Shown here one piece after another: positions 26,630-34,601 of a stretch of 64,000 nucleotides of DNA (positions are counted from its first letter, which is position 1; each line of letters starts with the position of its first letter). Source of the stretch: CALJFL01 sp036961205 (GTDB lineage: Bacteria > Pseudomonadota > Gammaproteobacteria > Pseudomonadales > Halieaceae); the NCBI GenBank assembly GCA_036961205.1, contig JBALVI010000012.1:10585-74584 (forward strand), given 5' to 3'. A model generated the notes under the pieces. That model searched no databases. It was not told the DNA's origin and saw nothing but the letters and a program-made list of their open reading frames with translations. The position numbers and the translations under genes were made by a program.

Positions 26630-28375
26630 CTAATATCCCGCCACCCAGCCGCCGGGTCTGCGGGTGTCAGTTGCACCCATCAGCCAGCCATCCTGCAGAA
26701 TGATTGACTGGGTGCGGCCCAGGGTGCGATTACCGATTTCCGGCTTGTGGCCCAGGGCCTCCAGCATGCGGATAGTGTCGGGGCTAACGCCGCGCTCAAC
26801 GCGCAAATTATCAGGCATCCACTGGTGGTGGACTCTTGCCCCGGCAGCTGCAGAGGCGATGTTCATATCGAACACCATGGCGTTGAGAATGGTCTGTAGA
26901 ACCGTAGTAATAATAACGCTGCCGCCGGGGCTGCCAGTTGCCAGCCACGGTTTGCCTTCTTTAAATACCATGGTCGGACTCATGGAGGACAGTGGGCGCT
27001 TGCCTCCCCCGATGGCATTGGCCGTGCCCTCGATCAGCCCATAAGCATTAGGTTTTCCGGGGCTGGCGGCAAAATCTGCCATTTCGTTGTTTAGCAACAT
27101 TCCGGTGCCTGGCACGGCAATGTGTGAGCCGAAACTGAAGTTCAGGGTGTAGGTATTGCTAACCACATTGCCCATACTATCGGCCACCGTATAGTGGGTG
27201 GTGTCACTGCTTTCGGCAGGTGCGATATTGCCCGGGGAAATTTCCGTCGCCGGTGTGGCGCGGTTTTCGTCAATGCGCTTCCGCTGTTGTTTCGCGTAGG
27301 CCTTGCTGGTTAATTCAGTCACCGGAATCGGAGTAAAGTCTGGATCTCCCAGATACTTGCTTCGATCTGCATAGGCCAGCTTCATACTCTCGATCAGCAG
27401 GTGCAAGTAGGCTGCGCTGTTATGCCCCAGATCTTCCAGAGGGTAGCCCTCGAGAATGTTGAGAATTTGAACTATATGGACACCTCCTGAGGAGGGCGGG
27501 GGCGTGGAGACGACGGTAAAGTCGTGGAACTGGCCTGTGACCGGTTGTCTCTCAACCGCCTTATAGGCGGCGAGATCCGCTAACGTTATCAGCCCGTCAT
27601 TGGCCTCCATGTCAGTGACGATGCGCTGTGCGACCTCGCCGTCATAGAAACCCTTCAGGCCGGATTTACTGATTTGCTTTAAGGTCCACGCCAGATCAGT
27701 TTGACGCCATGTTTCGCCAATCTGGTAGGGCGAGCCGTCGCTGTGAAAGAACAGCCGGAGGGCCTCAGGGTTCATGCGTAGTCGGTCTGCGCGTGCAGCG
27801 AACTCGTAATTCAGCGCGAAGGATACGGGAAAGCCCCCCTGAGCAAGTTCAATCGCCGGCGCCAGTACTTCTTCCAGAGTCATGGTGCCGTACTTTTCCA
27901 GCGCGAGGATCAAGCCGGCCACAGTTCCCGGTACACCCGCAGACTGATAGCTGAAAAACTCGCGCATTCTATCTATTTCACCGGCATCGTCGAGAAACAT
28001 GGCGGCGCTGGCCGCGGCGGGTGCTGTTTCGCGGTAGTCGATCAGGGTCTGGGAATTGGATTCTGCCAGGTGAATTAGCATAAATCCGCCGCCGCCCAGA
28101 TTGCCCGCTCTGGGGTAGGTGACGGCCAGGGCAAAGCCTGTGGCCACCGCGGCGTCCACTGCGTTGCCGCCCTGCTTAAGAATCGCTGTGCCGACTTCGG
28201 CAGCCAGTTTTTCTGGTCCCACCACCATCCCGTGCTTGGCGACAACCGGAAGAAAGCGGTTCTGGTAATCGATGATTGGAGTCTGGGCCTGGGCTGGAGC
28301 CTGCGCCATGGATGCGCAGCCAACGATAGCAAGCAGGCTGGCTGCGCCCAATTGCAGCAAGAACTTGAAACTCAT
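26630..28375 (-). CDS. ggt: Gamma-glutamyltransferase
   Basis: A 581-residue exported enzyme that hydrolyses or transfers the gamma-glutamyl group of glutathione; the precursor cuts itself before a threonine to give two subunits. The cleavage/nucleophile motif is SSDTTHYTVAD, with the first Thr of TTHY as the expected new N-terminus. PLSSMSPTMVF and GSPGGSVIITT are the conserved small-subunit loops. The N-terminus has a signal peptide; IVGC at residues 16-20 fits a lipobox, so the protein could be lipid-anchored, or it could be cut later at AQA. It is transcribed towards the envelope operon but ends 184 bases before its start and is probably independent. Confidence 0.95.
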   Translation of the reverse strand: MSFKFLLQLGAASLLAIVGCASMAQAPAQAQTPIIDYQNRFLPVVAKHGMVVGPEKLAAEVGTAILKQGGNAVDAAVATGFALAVTYPRAGNLGGGGFMLIHLAESNSQTLIDYRETAPAAASAAMFLDDAGEIDRMREFFSYQSAGVPGTVAGLILALEKYGTMTLEEVLAPAIELAQGGFPVSFALNYEFAARADRLRMNPEALRLFFHSDGSPYQIGETWRQTDLAWTLKQISKSGLKGFYDGEVAQRIVTDMEANDGLITLADLAAYKAVERQPVTGQFHDFTVVSTPPPSSGGVHIVQILNILEGYPLEDLGHNSAAYLHLLIESMKLAYADRSKYLGDPDFTPIPVTELTSKAYAKQQRKRIDENRATPATEISPGNIAPAESSDTTHYTVADSMGNVVSNTYTLNFSFGSHIAVPGTGMLLNNEMADFAASPGKPNAYGLIEGTANAIGGGKRPLSSMSPTMVFKEGKPWLATGSPGGSVIITTVLQTILNAMVFDMNIASAAAGARVHHQWMPDNLRVERGVSPDTIRMLEALGHKPEIGNRTLGRTQSIILQDGWLMGATDTRRPGGWVAGY

Positions 28376-28472
28376 TGTTAATAACTTCCATAGAATTTGA
28401 ACAGCGCAGACTGTACCTTTTTTGCCAGCTAAAACATAATCGAAGAAGCGGCTAATTGAGGAGAGAAAACAG

Positions 28473-28796
28473 GTGACTTTGGCAACGCAGTTGGACTCGG
28501 AGTCGTTAATGCTAGCGCTACGACAGCGCTGGCTCTCCGCATTTACTCAGCTCAATGACGGCGAGGATTGGCCGCCGGGCTGTCGAATGCGCACCGAGGG
28601 TATGATGGAAGCTTTATTACTGTTGCAGCCGGACTCAAGAGGGCGTCAAATTACAGCGATGGACGAATGCTACCGCGAGGCGTTTGGCTCCCGACTCGAT
28701 GAGGCTTTTGGTAAAGATTGGCAGCTGTTTTACCCATTCCCACAAATACCGGCAATGATGCGTCGGGCGCCGGTCTATCCATCGACCAGCGATTGA
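28473..28796 (+). CDS. Conserved-looking hypothetical protein
   Basis: A 107-residue soluble protein starting at GTG 28473 with a GAGGAGAG ribosome site. It is divergent from ggt. Helical in character, with a conserved-looking segment EDWPPGCRMRTEGMMEALLL (about 32-51) and an end rich in proline and aromatic residues (WQLFYPFPQIPAM). No family recognised and no membrane segment. Good ribosome site and normal composition support a real gene. Only 32 bases separate it from the next lipoprotein gene. Confidence 0.65.
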   Translation: MTLATQLDSESLMLALRQRWLSAFTQLNDGEDWPPGCRMRTEGMMEALLLLQPDSRGRQITAMDECYREAFGSRLDEAFGKDWQLFYPFPQIPAMMRRAPVYPSTSD

Positions 28797-28828
28797 TTAT
28801 AATGCGGATCAAATTAAGGAAGCAGACT

Positions 28829-29383
28829 ATGATTTTTAGATTCATTCAGGCTCTGGCCGTGTTGGCACTCACGGCGCTGTCGATGGGTTGTACTACGCCG
28901 CTGGAAGCGACCTCGGACTTTGATCAGAATTTTGATTTCAGTAAGGTGCAGAAAGTTGCGATCCAGCCCACTTCGCGCACCAATCCTGCGACCATACAAA
29001 TCAGCGATATGCAGATTGAGCGCGTCACTCAGGCCCTCGCGGATGAACTGAAGCGCAAGGGATTTCAGATCGTAGAAGACAATGCCGATGCCGATATGTT
29101 TTTGTCCTGGCACCTGGTTACCCATGAAAAGACAGACGTTAGAAGTTATAACTCAATGAGCACTTACAACTGCTGGCGATGTGGCCCCTCGGTTTCTGAC
29201 GTCAGTGTGCGTCAGTACACTCAGGGTACATTTATCGTTGATATGATCGACCCGATGCGCAATAAGTCAGCCTGGCGATCAGTCATTCAGTCCCGGCTGA
29301 GTTCTACCCCCGACCCTGATGCAGGCGAGGAACGTAGACAGGAAGCCGCTCAGGCGATTTTCGCAGAATTTCCACCCAACTAG
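28829..29383 (+). CDS. DUF4136 family lipoprotein
   Basis: A 184-residue lipoprotein. The ATG at 28829 follows AAGGAAG; upstream in-frame starts at 28718 and 28802 lack a signal peptide at the N-terminus. Lipobox LSMGC, lipidated C21. The mature part matches the DUF4136 pattern: DFDQNFDFSKVQKVAIQP near the start, IERVTQALADELKRKGFQIV and ADMFLSWHLVTHEK in the middle, ending EAAQAIFAEFPP. These proteins are outer-membrane-linked lipoproteins of unknown function. A Cys-x2-Cys (CWRCG) near residue 115 is unusual. Confidence 0.88.
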   Translation: MIFRFIQALAVLALTALSMGCTTPLEATSDFDQNFDFSKVQKVAIQPTSRTNPATIQISDMQIERVTQALADELKRKGFQIVEDNADADMFLSWHLVTHEKTDVRSYNSMSTYNCWRCGPSVSDVSVRQYTQGTFIVDMIDPMRNKSAWRSVIQSRLSSTPDPDAGEERRQEAAQAIFAEFPPN

Positions 29384-29393
29384 CCGTGTTGCA

Positions 29394-30032
29394 GTGAGCT
29401 ACGAGGATTTCCGGCGAGAGTATCTGGCGGGCGGCCTGTCTCGAGAGATGCTGGCGTCCTGCCCTATCCAGCAGTTTGAGAGCTGGTTGCAGCAGGCGGT
29501 AGATGCCGGCTTGGGTGACCCAACGGCCATGTCGCTGGCTACCGTAGATTCCTCTGGGTTTCCCTGGCAGCGGATTGTATTGCTGAAGGGTGTCTCTGCC
29601 CGAGGCTTTGTGTTTTACACTAATCACGCTAGCGCCAAGGCTGCGGATATAGCATCGCGGCCGCAAGTGTCGCTGCTGTTTCCCTGGAATTCTTTGGATC
29701 GGCAAGTCATTGTGTCCGGTACTGCGAGCAAAATGTCTGGCGCCGAATCTGCCCGCTACTTTTTAACCCGGCCGCGTGAGAGCCAACTGGCCGCGTGGGC
29801 ATCGCGGCAGAGCAAAACCATTTCTACCAAGGTGCTCCTGCAGCAGCAGATGCATGCCATGCGGGAAAAATTTGGCAACGGCGAGATACCGGTACCAGAT
29901 TTCTGGGGTGGTTATCGTGTTGTACCCGAGCGGATTGAGTTTTGGCAGGGTGGGGAGCATCGACTGCACGACCGTTATCGCTATACCAAAGTCGCTGACG
30001 ACAGCTGGAACATTCAACAACTCCAACCCTGA
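29394..30032 (+). CDS. pdxH: Pyridoxamine 5'-phosphate oxidase
   Basis: PdxH makes pyridoxal phosphate by oxidising PNP or PMP with FMN and oxygen. I choose the GTG at 29394 (MSYEDFRREYLAGGL, 212 residues), 10 bases after the lipoprotein stop, because the family begins with this R-x-EY-x3-GL segment; an ATG at 29319 would add 25 unrelated residues and overlap the previous gene. Signatures are FMN and substrate contacts in QRIVLLKGVSARGFVFYTN and the C-terminal motif WGGYRVVPERIEFWQGGEHRLHDR (region about 175-198). The ribosome site is weak for either start. Confidence 0.93.
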   Translation: MSYEDFRREYLAGGLSREMLASCPIQQFESWLQQAVDAGLGDPTAMSLATVDSSGFPWQRIVLLKGVSARGFVFYTNHASAKAADIASRPQVSLLFPWNSLDRQVIVSGTASKMSGAESARYFLTRPRESQLAAWASRQSKTISTKVLLQQQMHAMREKFGNGEIPVPDFWGGYRVVPERIEFWQGGEHRLHDRYRYTKVADDSWNIQQLQP

Positions 30033-30052
30033 CCTGCCTATCTGGTCTGTTT

Positions 30053-31339
30053 TCAGCCCGCTTTACGTTGACTGAAGTAGCGGGGCGCCGTGTCTATCCC
30101 TAAAAGCGTACGCCTGACCATATCCAGGGCAGCGGCTGCGATCATAGTTTGAAATAGTCCTCGCTCTACCGGCCAGCACAGGCAATACGTTTCTATCTTT
30201 TGAGCACATCCCCAGGCCAGCCAGACAGTCCCCACGGGCTTATCAGGCGTGCCGCCGTCGGGGCCAGCGATGCCGGAGACGGCCACGGCATAATCCGCAT
30301 TCGAGCGCGCCAGAGCGCCTTCAGCCATTTGTCTTACGACTAGCTCACTGACTGCCCCATGCTCAGCCAAAACTTCTTTGTCCACGCCCAACACCGATTC
30401 TTTGATGGCATTGGCATAGGTCACAAAGCCAGCGTGAAAGCCCTCTGAGGAACCCGGAATTCGCGTCAGCATGGAGGCTATCAGTCCGCCCGTACAGGAT
30501 TCTGCTGTGGTCAATGTTTTGCCCTGAATGCGCAGTAAGTCCAGCACCGACTCGGCGAGCAGGGTATCTCCATCGCCAATAACATGGTCCCCAAAGAGCG
30601 CCATCAGCTGTTCCCGGCAGTGTTGCTGATCAGCGATTGCGGCGGCGCTCTCAATAGTCAGTTTGATCTCCATCTGCGGTGCCCCGGCGCGGAACCCGAG
30701 TTCAACCGAAGCGGGCCAATTTTCGATGTTGTCGGCGATGGCCTGCTGGGCGGTGGACTCGCCCAGCCCAAAGGTCTGCAGGCGCAGAATATTACGCTCG
30801 GCTGGTCTATTAAGCTGGGCACCGAGGTCGGCCACTATAAAATCCATCATGGCAGCGAGCTCACTGGGTACGCCTGGCGTGCACAACACCCGGCATTGCC
30901 CCAGACGCACCTCAAAGCCAACGGCACTGCCGACGGGATTGTCTATGATGCGGCAACCAGCTGGGAGTACGGCCTGCTTGCGGTTGGCCTCGTTGAGCTG
31001 CAGATTGCGATTCCCGCACCAGCTTTCAAGGTGAGCCATCGCCTCAGGGATTTCTGCCAGCGGCACCCCTGCCACTTTCGCGACCACCTGTGCAGTGAGG
31101 TCATCGATCGTGGGCCCCAGTCCACCGTTGACTATTATCACGTCGGCATCGGTGGCCATCTCGGTTAGCTCTTTGGCCAACAATGCAACGTCGTCCCCTA
31201 CTGTAACTTTGCGGTAGACGCCGACAGCCAACTCAGCCAATCGGCGTGCAATCATGGCCGAGTTGGAGTCCACGGTGTCTCCGCTCATAACCTCGTTGCC
31301 GGTGAGTAATAGCTGTACGCGGGGTTGGGTTGTGCTCAT
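30053..31339 (-). CDS. CinA family nicotinamide-nucleotide amidohydrolase
   Basis: A full-length CinA-type protein of 428 residues. Residues 1 to about 170 are the MoaB/MogA-like domain (GDTVDSNSAMIARRLAEL, then VNGGLGPTIDDLTAQ), and residues about 260-420 are the amidase domain with TTAESCTGGLIASML and AVSGIAGPDGGTPDKPVGTVW. Bacterial CinA/PncC converts nicotinamide mononucleotide to nicotinate mononucleotide in NAD salvage; some long forms also act on ADP-ribose. Its name comes from competence operons, but no recA is adjacent. It converges with pdxH, 20 bases between stops. Confidence 0.92.
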   Translation of the reverse strand: MSTTQPRVQLLLTGNEVMSGDTVDSNSAMIARRLAELAVGVYRKVTVGDDVALLAKELTEMATDADVIIVNGGLGPTIDDLTAQVVAKVAGVPLAEIPEAMAHLESWCGNRNLQLNEANRKQAVLPAGCRIIDNPVGSAVGFEVRLGQCRVLCTPGVPSELAAMMDFIVADLGAQLNRPAERNILRLQTFGLGESTAQQAIADNIENWPASVELGFRAGAPQMEIKLTIESAAAIADQQHCREQLMALFGDHVIGDGDTLLAESVLDLLRIQGKTLTTAESCTGGLIASMLTRIPGSSEGFHAGFVTYANAIKESVLGVDKEVLAEHGAVSELVVRQMAEGALARSNADYAVAVSGIAGPDGGTPDKPVGTVWLAWGCAQKIETYCLCWPVERGLFQTMIAAAALDMVRRTLLGIDTAPRYFSQRKAG

Positions 31340-31445
31340 GAAATTCCCTTAGTGCCTTTGATGGGCCTGACTATACTTGATTACGTAGATAGCTAAAGGG
31401 TGCATAGAGTCGCCGGTACAAACAGCGGCACTTTGCATTCATTAA

Positions 31446-32036
31446 TCAAAATCCACCGTGCTTGGCTAGATATGCCAATTCTTGCCGAGTCGACTCGCGC
31501 CCCAGAATTACATTACGGTGAGGAAAGCGGCCAAATTCAGCAATCACATCCCGGTGCGCAGCAGCGTAGCGGCCGAAACCTTCTATATCGGTGCTAGCTG
31601 TTTCCTCCGCCAGCGCCTCGAACAGGCTTATGCATCGCTCCTGTATCGCCATCTCCTCGCTGTGTTCCAGAGGCATATACAAAAATACTCTGTGGATAGC
31701 AGGTAATTCCAGGTGCCGCCGACTGTCGATGGCGGCAAGGGCTGCGGCCAGCGCCCTTTGATCGCCGGCAAAAGCCAGAGCGGTGCCGCGAAAAATATTG
31801 CGAGTAAATTGATCCAGAAGCAGGATTAGGGCTATCAGCCCTTGTGGCTCATCTGCCCAGTGGTCCAGGTCTCCCGCGAGCGCCTGCCGCACGTTGTCGC
31901 CAAATTGTTCCCTACATATCAGGTCAGTAGCGTCACTCTTTTTGAACCAGAGCGAATGATATGCCTGTTGGCAAAAGCCGTCGGCAGCCAGTGGGCCGAA
32001 CCAGAATTTGTGAATGTCGCGGATCGCTGTATCCAT
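31446..32036 (-). CDS. DUF924 family protein
   Basis: A 196-residue soluble helical protein recognised as DUF924 from its pattern: IHKFWFGPLAADGF at the start, LWFKKSDATDL, LLDQFTRNIFRGTALAFAGD in the middle, FLYMPLEHSEEM and FGRFPHRNVILGRESTRQE near the end. Members are TPR-like and lack an established function. The gene is divergent from fklB and has 106 bases to the cinA start downstream. No unusual features. Confidence 0.9.
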   Translation of the reverse strand: MDTAIRDIHKFWFGPLAADGFCQQAYHSLWFKKSDATDLICREQFGDNVRQALAGDLDHWADEPQGLIALILLLDQFTRNIFRGTALAFAGDQRALAAALAAIDSRRHLELPAIHRVFLYMPLEHSEEMAIQERCISLFEALAEETASTDIEGFGRYAAAHRDVIAEFGRFPHRNVILGRESTRQELAYLAKHGGF

Positions 32037-32115
32037 GGAGACCGTTTTCCTGTCTATACCATGGATATGATAGAGTGCGCCGTTTCAGTAATCACCCTTA
32101 TAAGGCAACTATTTC

Positions 32116-32748
32116 ATGGCATTACAACCTGAGGTCGAACTGACCACCGACGAACAAAAAGTGAGCTATGGCTTCGGCCTGCAATTTGGCAATCAATTGC
32201 GCCAGAACGACTTTGATGGACTGAGTCTGCCGGCCGTCCTCGCAGGGATACAGCACTGGTATAACGAGCAGCAAGCGGCCATGTCTGATGCGGACCTAAA
32301 CCCCAGCTACCAGGTGATACAGGACAAGCAAAAGGCAAAAACAGCCGAGCAGGGAGCCAAGCTACAGGAATTGGCTGAGCAATTTATGACCACCAATGCC
32401 GCCAGGGACGAGGTCACAACCACCGACAGCGGCTTGCAGTATGAGGTGCTGGAAAAAGGCACGGGTGCCAGCCCCAATGCGCAGAGTAATGTAGTGACGC
32501 ATTATCACGGTACGCTGCTGGATGGCACCGTGTTCGACAGCTCCATAGATCGGGGGCAACCCGCTGAGTTTGGGGTAAACCAGGTCATCTCGGGTTGGAC
32601 CGAAGCGCTGCAGTTGATGGCTGTGGGTGATAAATGGCGTATCGCCTGTCCCCCACATCTCGCCTACGGTGAGCAGGGTGCCGGGGATTCAATTCCTCCC
32701 AATACCTCGCTCGTCTTCGACATCCATCTGCTCGACATTAAAGATTAG
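32116..32748 (+). CDS. fklB: FKBP-type peptidyl-prolyl cis-trans isomerase
   Basis: A 210-residue isomerase matching E. coli FklB in length and layout. The N-terminal helical dimerisation domain is about 1-95 (SYGFGLQFGNQL), and the FKBP domain about 97-208 (VVTHYHGTLLDGTVFDSS, VISGWTEALQLM, LAYGEQGAGDSIPPNTSLVF). The catalytic pocket aromatic and aspartate residues are present. No signal peptide, so it should be cytoplasmic. The alcohol dehydrogenase gene begins 11 bases downstream on the same strand. Confidence 0.93.
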   Translation: MALQPEVELTTDEQKVSYGFGLQFGNQLRQNDFDGLSLPAVLAGIQHWYNEQQAAMSDADLNPSYQVIQDKQKAKTAEQGAKLQELAEQFMTTNAARDEVTTTDSGLQYEVLEKGTGASPNAQSNVVTHYHGTLLDGTVFDSSIDRGQPAEFGVNQVISGWTEALQLMAVGDKWRIACPPHLAYGEQGAGDSIPPNTSLVFDIHLLDIKD

Positions 32749-32759
32749 GCGGCGCGCCC

Positions 32760-33923
32760 ATGACTGCGGCCAACATAAACCTGCCCCGTATTCTGCGGGT
32801 CGGTGCCGGGGCCAGCCAGCAATTGCTGGCAACTCTAGCTGAATTGGGGCTGACCCGGCCGCTGGTAATCACCGACCCGTACATGGTCGAATGCGGCTAT
32901 GCGCAGAATCTTACTGAGCCACTCCGTGAGGCGGGCATGGCCTTCGAGGTTTTCGGGGAATGCGTACCCGATCCAACCACAGATAGCGTGGCCAGCGCCC
33001 TCAAGCAGCTGCGTAGTGGCAGTTTTGACTGTGTGGTAGCTCTCGGGGGTGGCAGCTCTCTGGATACTGCCAAAGCCGTGGCAGTGCTGGCTGAGCGCGA
33101 GGGCCCGATGCGGGACTACAAAGTGCCGGCGCAGATCAACAGCGGTTTGCCCATTGTGGCGATTCCAACAACCGCCGGCACCGGCTCCGAGGCCACTCGT
33201 GTCGCGGTGATCACTGATACAGAGACTCAGGAAAAGATGCTCTGCATGGGCTTGGGCCTGATGCCCGTTGCGGCACTGGTAGATTATGAACTGACCATGA
33301 CCATGCCCTACCGGTTGACCGCAGATACTGGCATAGACAGCTTATGCCATGCCCTCGAGGCCTATGTCAGCCGCAAGTCCAATCCGTTTACCGATAGCGT
33401 GGCCCTCACCGCCATGCGCACCATCTACCAGAATATCCGCACCGCCTGTGCCGAACCCGATAACCACGAGGCTCGCTCCGCGATGATGTTGGCGGCCACT
33501 CAAGGCGGAATTGCTTTCGCCAACGCCTCCGTAACCCTGATTCATGGCATGAGTCGCCCCATAGGCGCCTTGTTCCATGTGCCTCACGGCCTCAGCAATG
33601 CCATGCTGCTGCCCGAAATAACCGCCTGGTCCGTAGATCATGCGGCTGAACGCTACGCCCATTGTGCCCGCTATATGGGCATTGCCGAGGATGGTGACAC
33701 GGACTCAGTGGCGCTGGGTAAATTGGTCGAGGGTTTGCGGGAGTTGAATGACGACCTGTCCGTGCCAACGCCCAAGGCTTATGGCATTGACGAGAGCACC
33801 TGGTTTGACTCGCTTGAGCTGATGGCGCAGCAGGCGCTGGATTCCGGGTCGCCGGCTAATAATCCAAGGGTTCCGGTGGCGAGGGAGATTGTTGAGCTTT
33901 ATCGGCGGGTTTGGGCTGGTTGA
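32760..33923 (+). CDS. Iron-containing alcohol dehydrogenase
   Basis: A 387-residue NAD(P)-dependent group III alcohol dehydrogenase. The cofactor loop is ALGGGSSLDTAKAVAV (about 93-108), followed by IPTTAGTGSEAT; metal ligands are visible in DSLCHALEAYVSRKSNPF and LIHGMSRPIGALFHVPHG. Substrate is unknown: relatives act on lactaldehyde, butanol or hydroxybutyrate. It follows fklB closely. Downstream lies the hairpin-rich spacer, whose first hairpin begins 26 bases after the stop. Confidence 0.92.
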   Translation: MTAANINLPRILRVGAGASQQLLATLAELGLTRPLVITDPYMVECGYAQNLTEPLREAGMAFEVFGECVPDPTTDSVASALKQLRSGSFDCVVALGGGSSLDTAKAVAVLAEREGPMRDYKVPAQINSGLPIVAIPTTAGTGSEATRVAVITDTETQEKMLCMGLGLMPVAALVDYELTMTMPYRLTADTGIDSLCHALEAYVSRKSNPFTDSVALTAMRTIYQNIRTACAEPDNHEARSAMMLAATQGGIAFANASVTLIHGMSRPIGALFHVPHGLSNAMLLPEITAWSVDHAAERYAHCARYMGIAEDGDTDSVALGKLVEGLRELNDDLSVPTPKAYGIDESTWFDSLELMAQQALDSGSPANNPRVPVAREIVELYRRVWAG

Positions 33924-33949
33924 TGCGGGGCTCGTGCTGAACTTGGTTG

Positions 33950-34014
33950 GCGGTAGGGAGTAAGGTCTTCTGCTTAGCGCTGCGCGATGCGCTGAAGACC
34001 TTACTCCCTACCGC
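33950..34014 (+). repeat. Hairpin A: 21-bp perfect inverted repeat around a 23-nt core
   Basis: Arms at 33950-33970 and 33994-34014 are perfectly complementary over 21 bases (they begin GCGGTAGGG and end CCCTACCGC). The 23-base loop 33971-33993 contains a smaller stem AGCGC / GCGCT and is the exact reverse complement of the loop of hairpin C at 34319-34341. No T run follows, so it does not look like a simple terminator of the alcohol dehydrogenase gene. Confidence 0.9.
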
Positions 34015-34075
34015 TTTGCAGACTGGGGCGTCCGTGGAACGTGTTTAATTGGCCGCGCAAACGGCTCTGGCACAG

Positions 34076-34114
34076 AACTGAACACAGGGGGGGTTTAACC
34101 CCCTGAGTTCAGTT
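34076..34114 (+). repeat. Hairpin B: 16-bp inverted repeat with one mismatch
   Basis: Arms AACTGAACACAGGGGG (34076-34091) and CCCCCTGAGTTCAGTT (34099-34114) pair with one A-A mismatch around a 7-base AT-rich loop. Its loop is unrelated to the core of hairpins A and C. Confidence 0.85.
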
Positions 34115-34186
34115 ATGCACCAGCCCCGTTCGCCGAGCGTCAAAGCCGGGCAGTTCTAGCCTCAGCCTAAGAATTACAGGCAAGTG

Positions 34187-34250
34187 AAGAGTTTTTCTTT
34201 ATGAACTGAGGTCGTCAAATCCGTCCTTCCGGTCATAAAGAAAAAATCTT
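34187..34250 (+). repeat. Hairpin E: 18-bp AT-rich inverted repeat
   Basis: Arms AAGAGTTTTTCTTTATGA (34187-34204) and TCATAAAGAAAAAATCTT (34233-34250) pair with one mismatch around a 28-base loop that contains ACTGAGGTCG. The motif CTGAGGT recurs in hairpin C and copy D. Confidence 0.85.
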
Positions 34251-34296
34251 TGCTTGCGCGCCTGCTGGAGGGCTCCACTAGCCAATCAACGCGCAG

Positions 34297-34363
34297 GCAG
34301 TTCTGGGAACACCTCAGTAGCGCATCGCGCAGCGCTAAGCAGCTGAGGTGTTCCCAGAACTGC
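34297..34363 (+). repeat. Hairpin C: 21-bp perfect inverted repeat around the same core, opposite orientation
   Basis: Arms 34297-34317 and 34343-34363 are perfectly complementary over 21 bases (GCAGTTCTGGG at one end). The loop holds the 23-base core 34319-34341, beginning AGCGCATCGCGCAGCGCT, identical to the reverse complement of the hairpin A loop. Stem A and stem C are not detectably related. Confidence 0.9.
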
Positions 34364-34385
34364 GAGATGCAAAGCTAGTTCACCA

Positions 34386-34447
34386 GACCTCAAATCATCC
34401 CCAGGCGAATCGTGCAGCAACTGAGGTTTCTCCATAACTACGAGATG
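34386..34447 (+). repeat. Copy D: decayed copy of the hairpin C unit
   Basis: A weak stem AGACCTCA / TGAGGTTTCT encloses a loop with GCGAATCGTGCAGC, close to the core GCGCATCGCGCAGC. The right side CTGAGGTTTCTCCATAACT followed by ACGAGATGC parallels the right arm and flank of hairpin C (CTGAGGTGTTCCCAGAACT, then GCGAGATGC). It is best read as a third, degenerate copy. Confidence 0.6.
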
Positions 34448-34601
34448 CCCATTTAATAGGCCCCCAGCCAAACCCATGCGCCGCATCCAAAATCCAGCCG
34501 CCAAATACCGCCCATTCATCCAGCAACGCTTACAATACCCAGCCTCATTGTTTAAACTAAATCCAATCCCAACCACCAATTTCCGTTCAAAGTGACCCCA
34601 C

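Larger units (their letters stand above)
33924..34601 (+). other. Hairpin-rich spacer between adh and parA
   Basis: These 678 bases hold no convincing gene. They contain four hairpins and one degenerate copy (listed separately). The last 150 bases before parA are AC-rich and unstructured and should include the parA promoter; I cannot point to one. Possible explanations are a cluster of palindromic mobile repeats, binding sites for the adjacent ParA system, or processed RNA structures. Confidence 0.6.

Noticed and set aside
30584..31168. 194-codon plus-strand open frame inside the cinA-like gene
   Set aside because: The minus-strand CinA motifs cover the whole length, and the antisense product has no recognisable features.
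33924..34601. Integron attC array as explanation for the hairpin cluster
   Set aside because: No GTTRRRY/RYYYAAC core sites are seen, stems are perfectly paired unlike attC, and no integrase or cassettes are present.
33924..34601. CRISPR array
   Set aside because: Only three related cores with irregular spacing and opposite orientation, and no cas genes.
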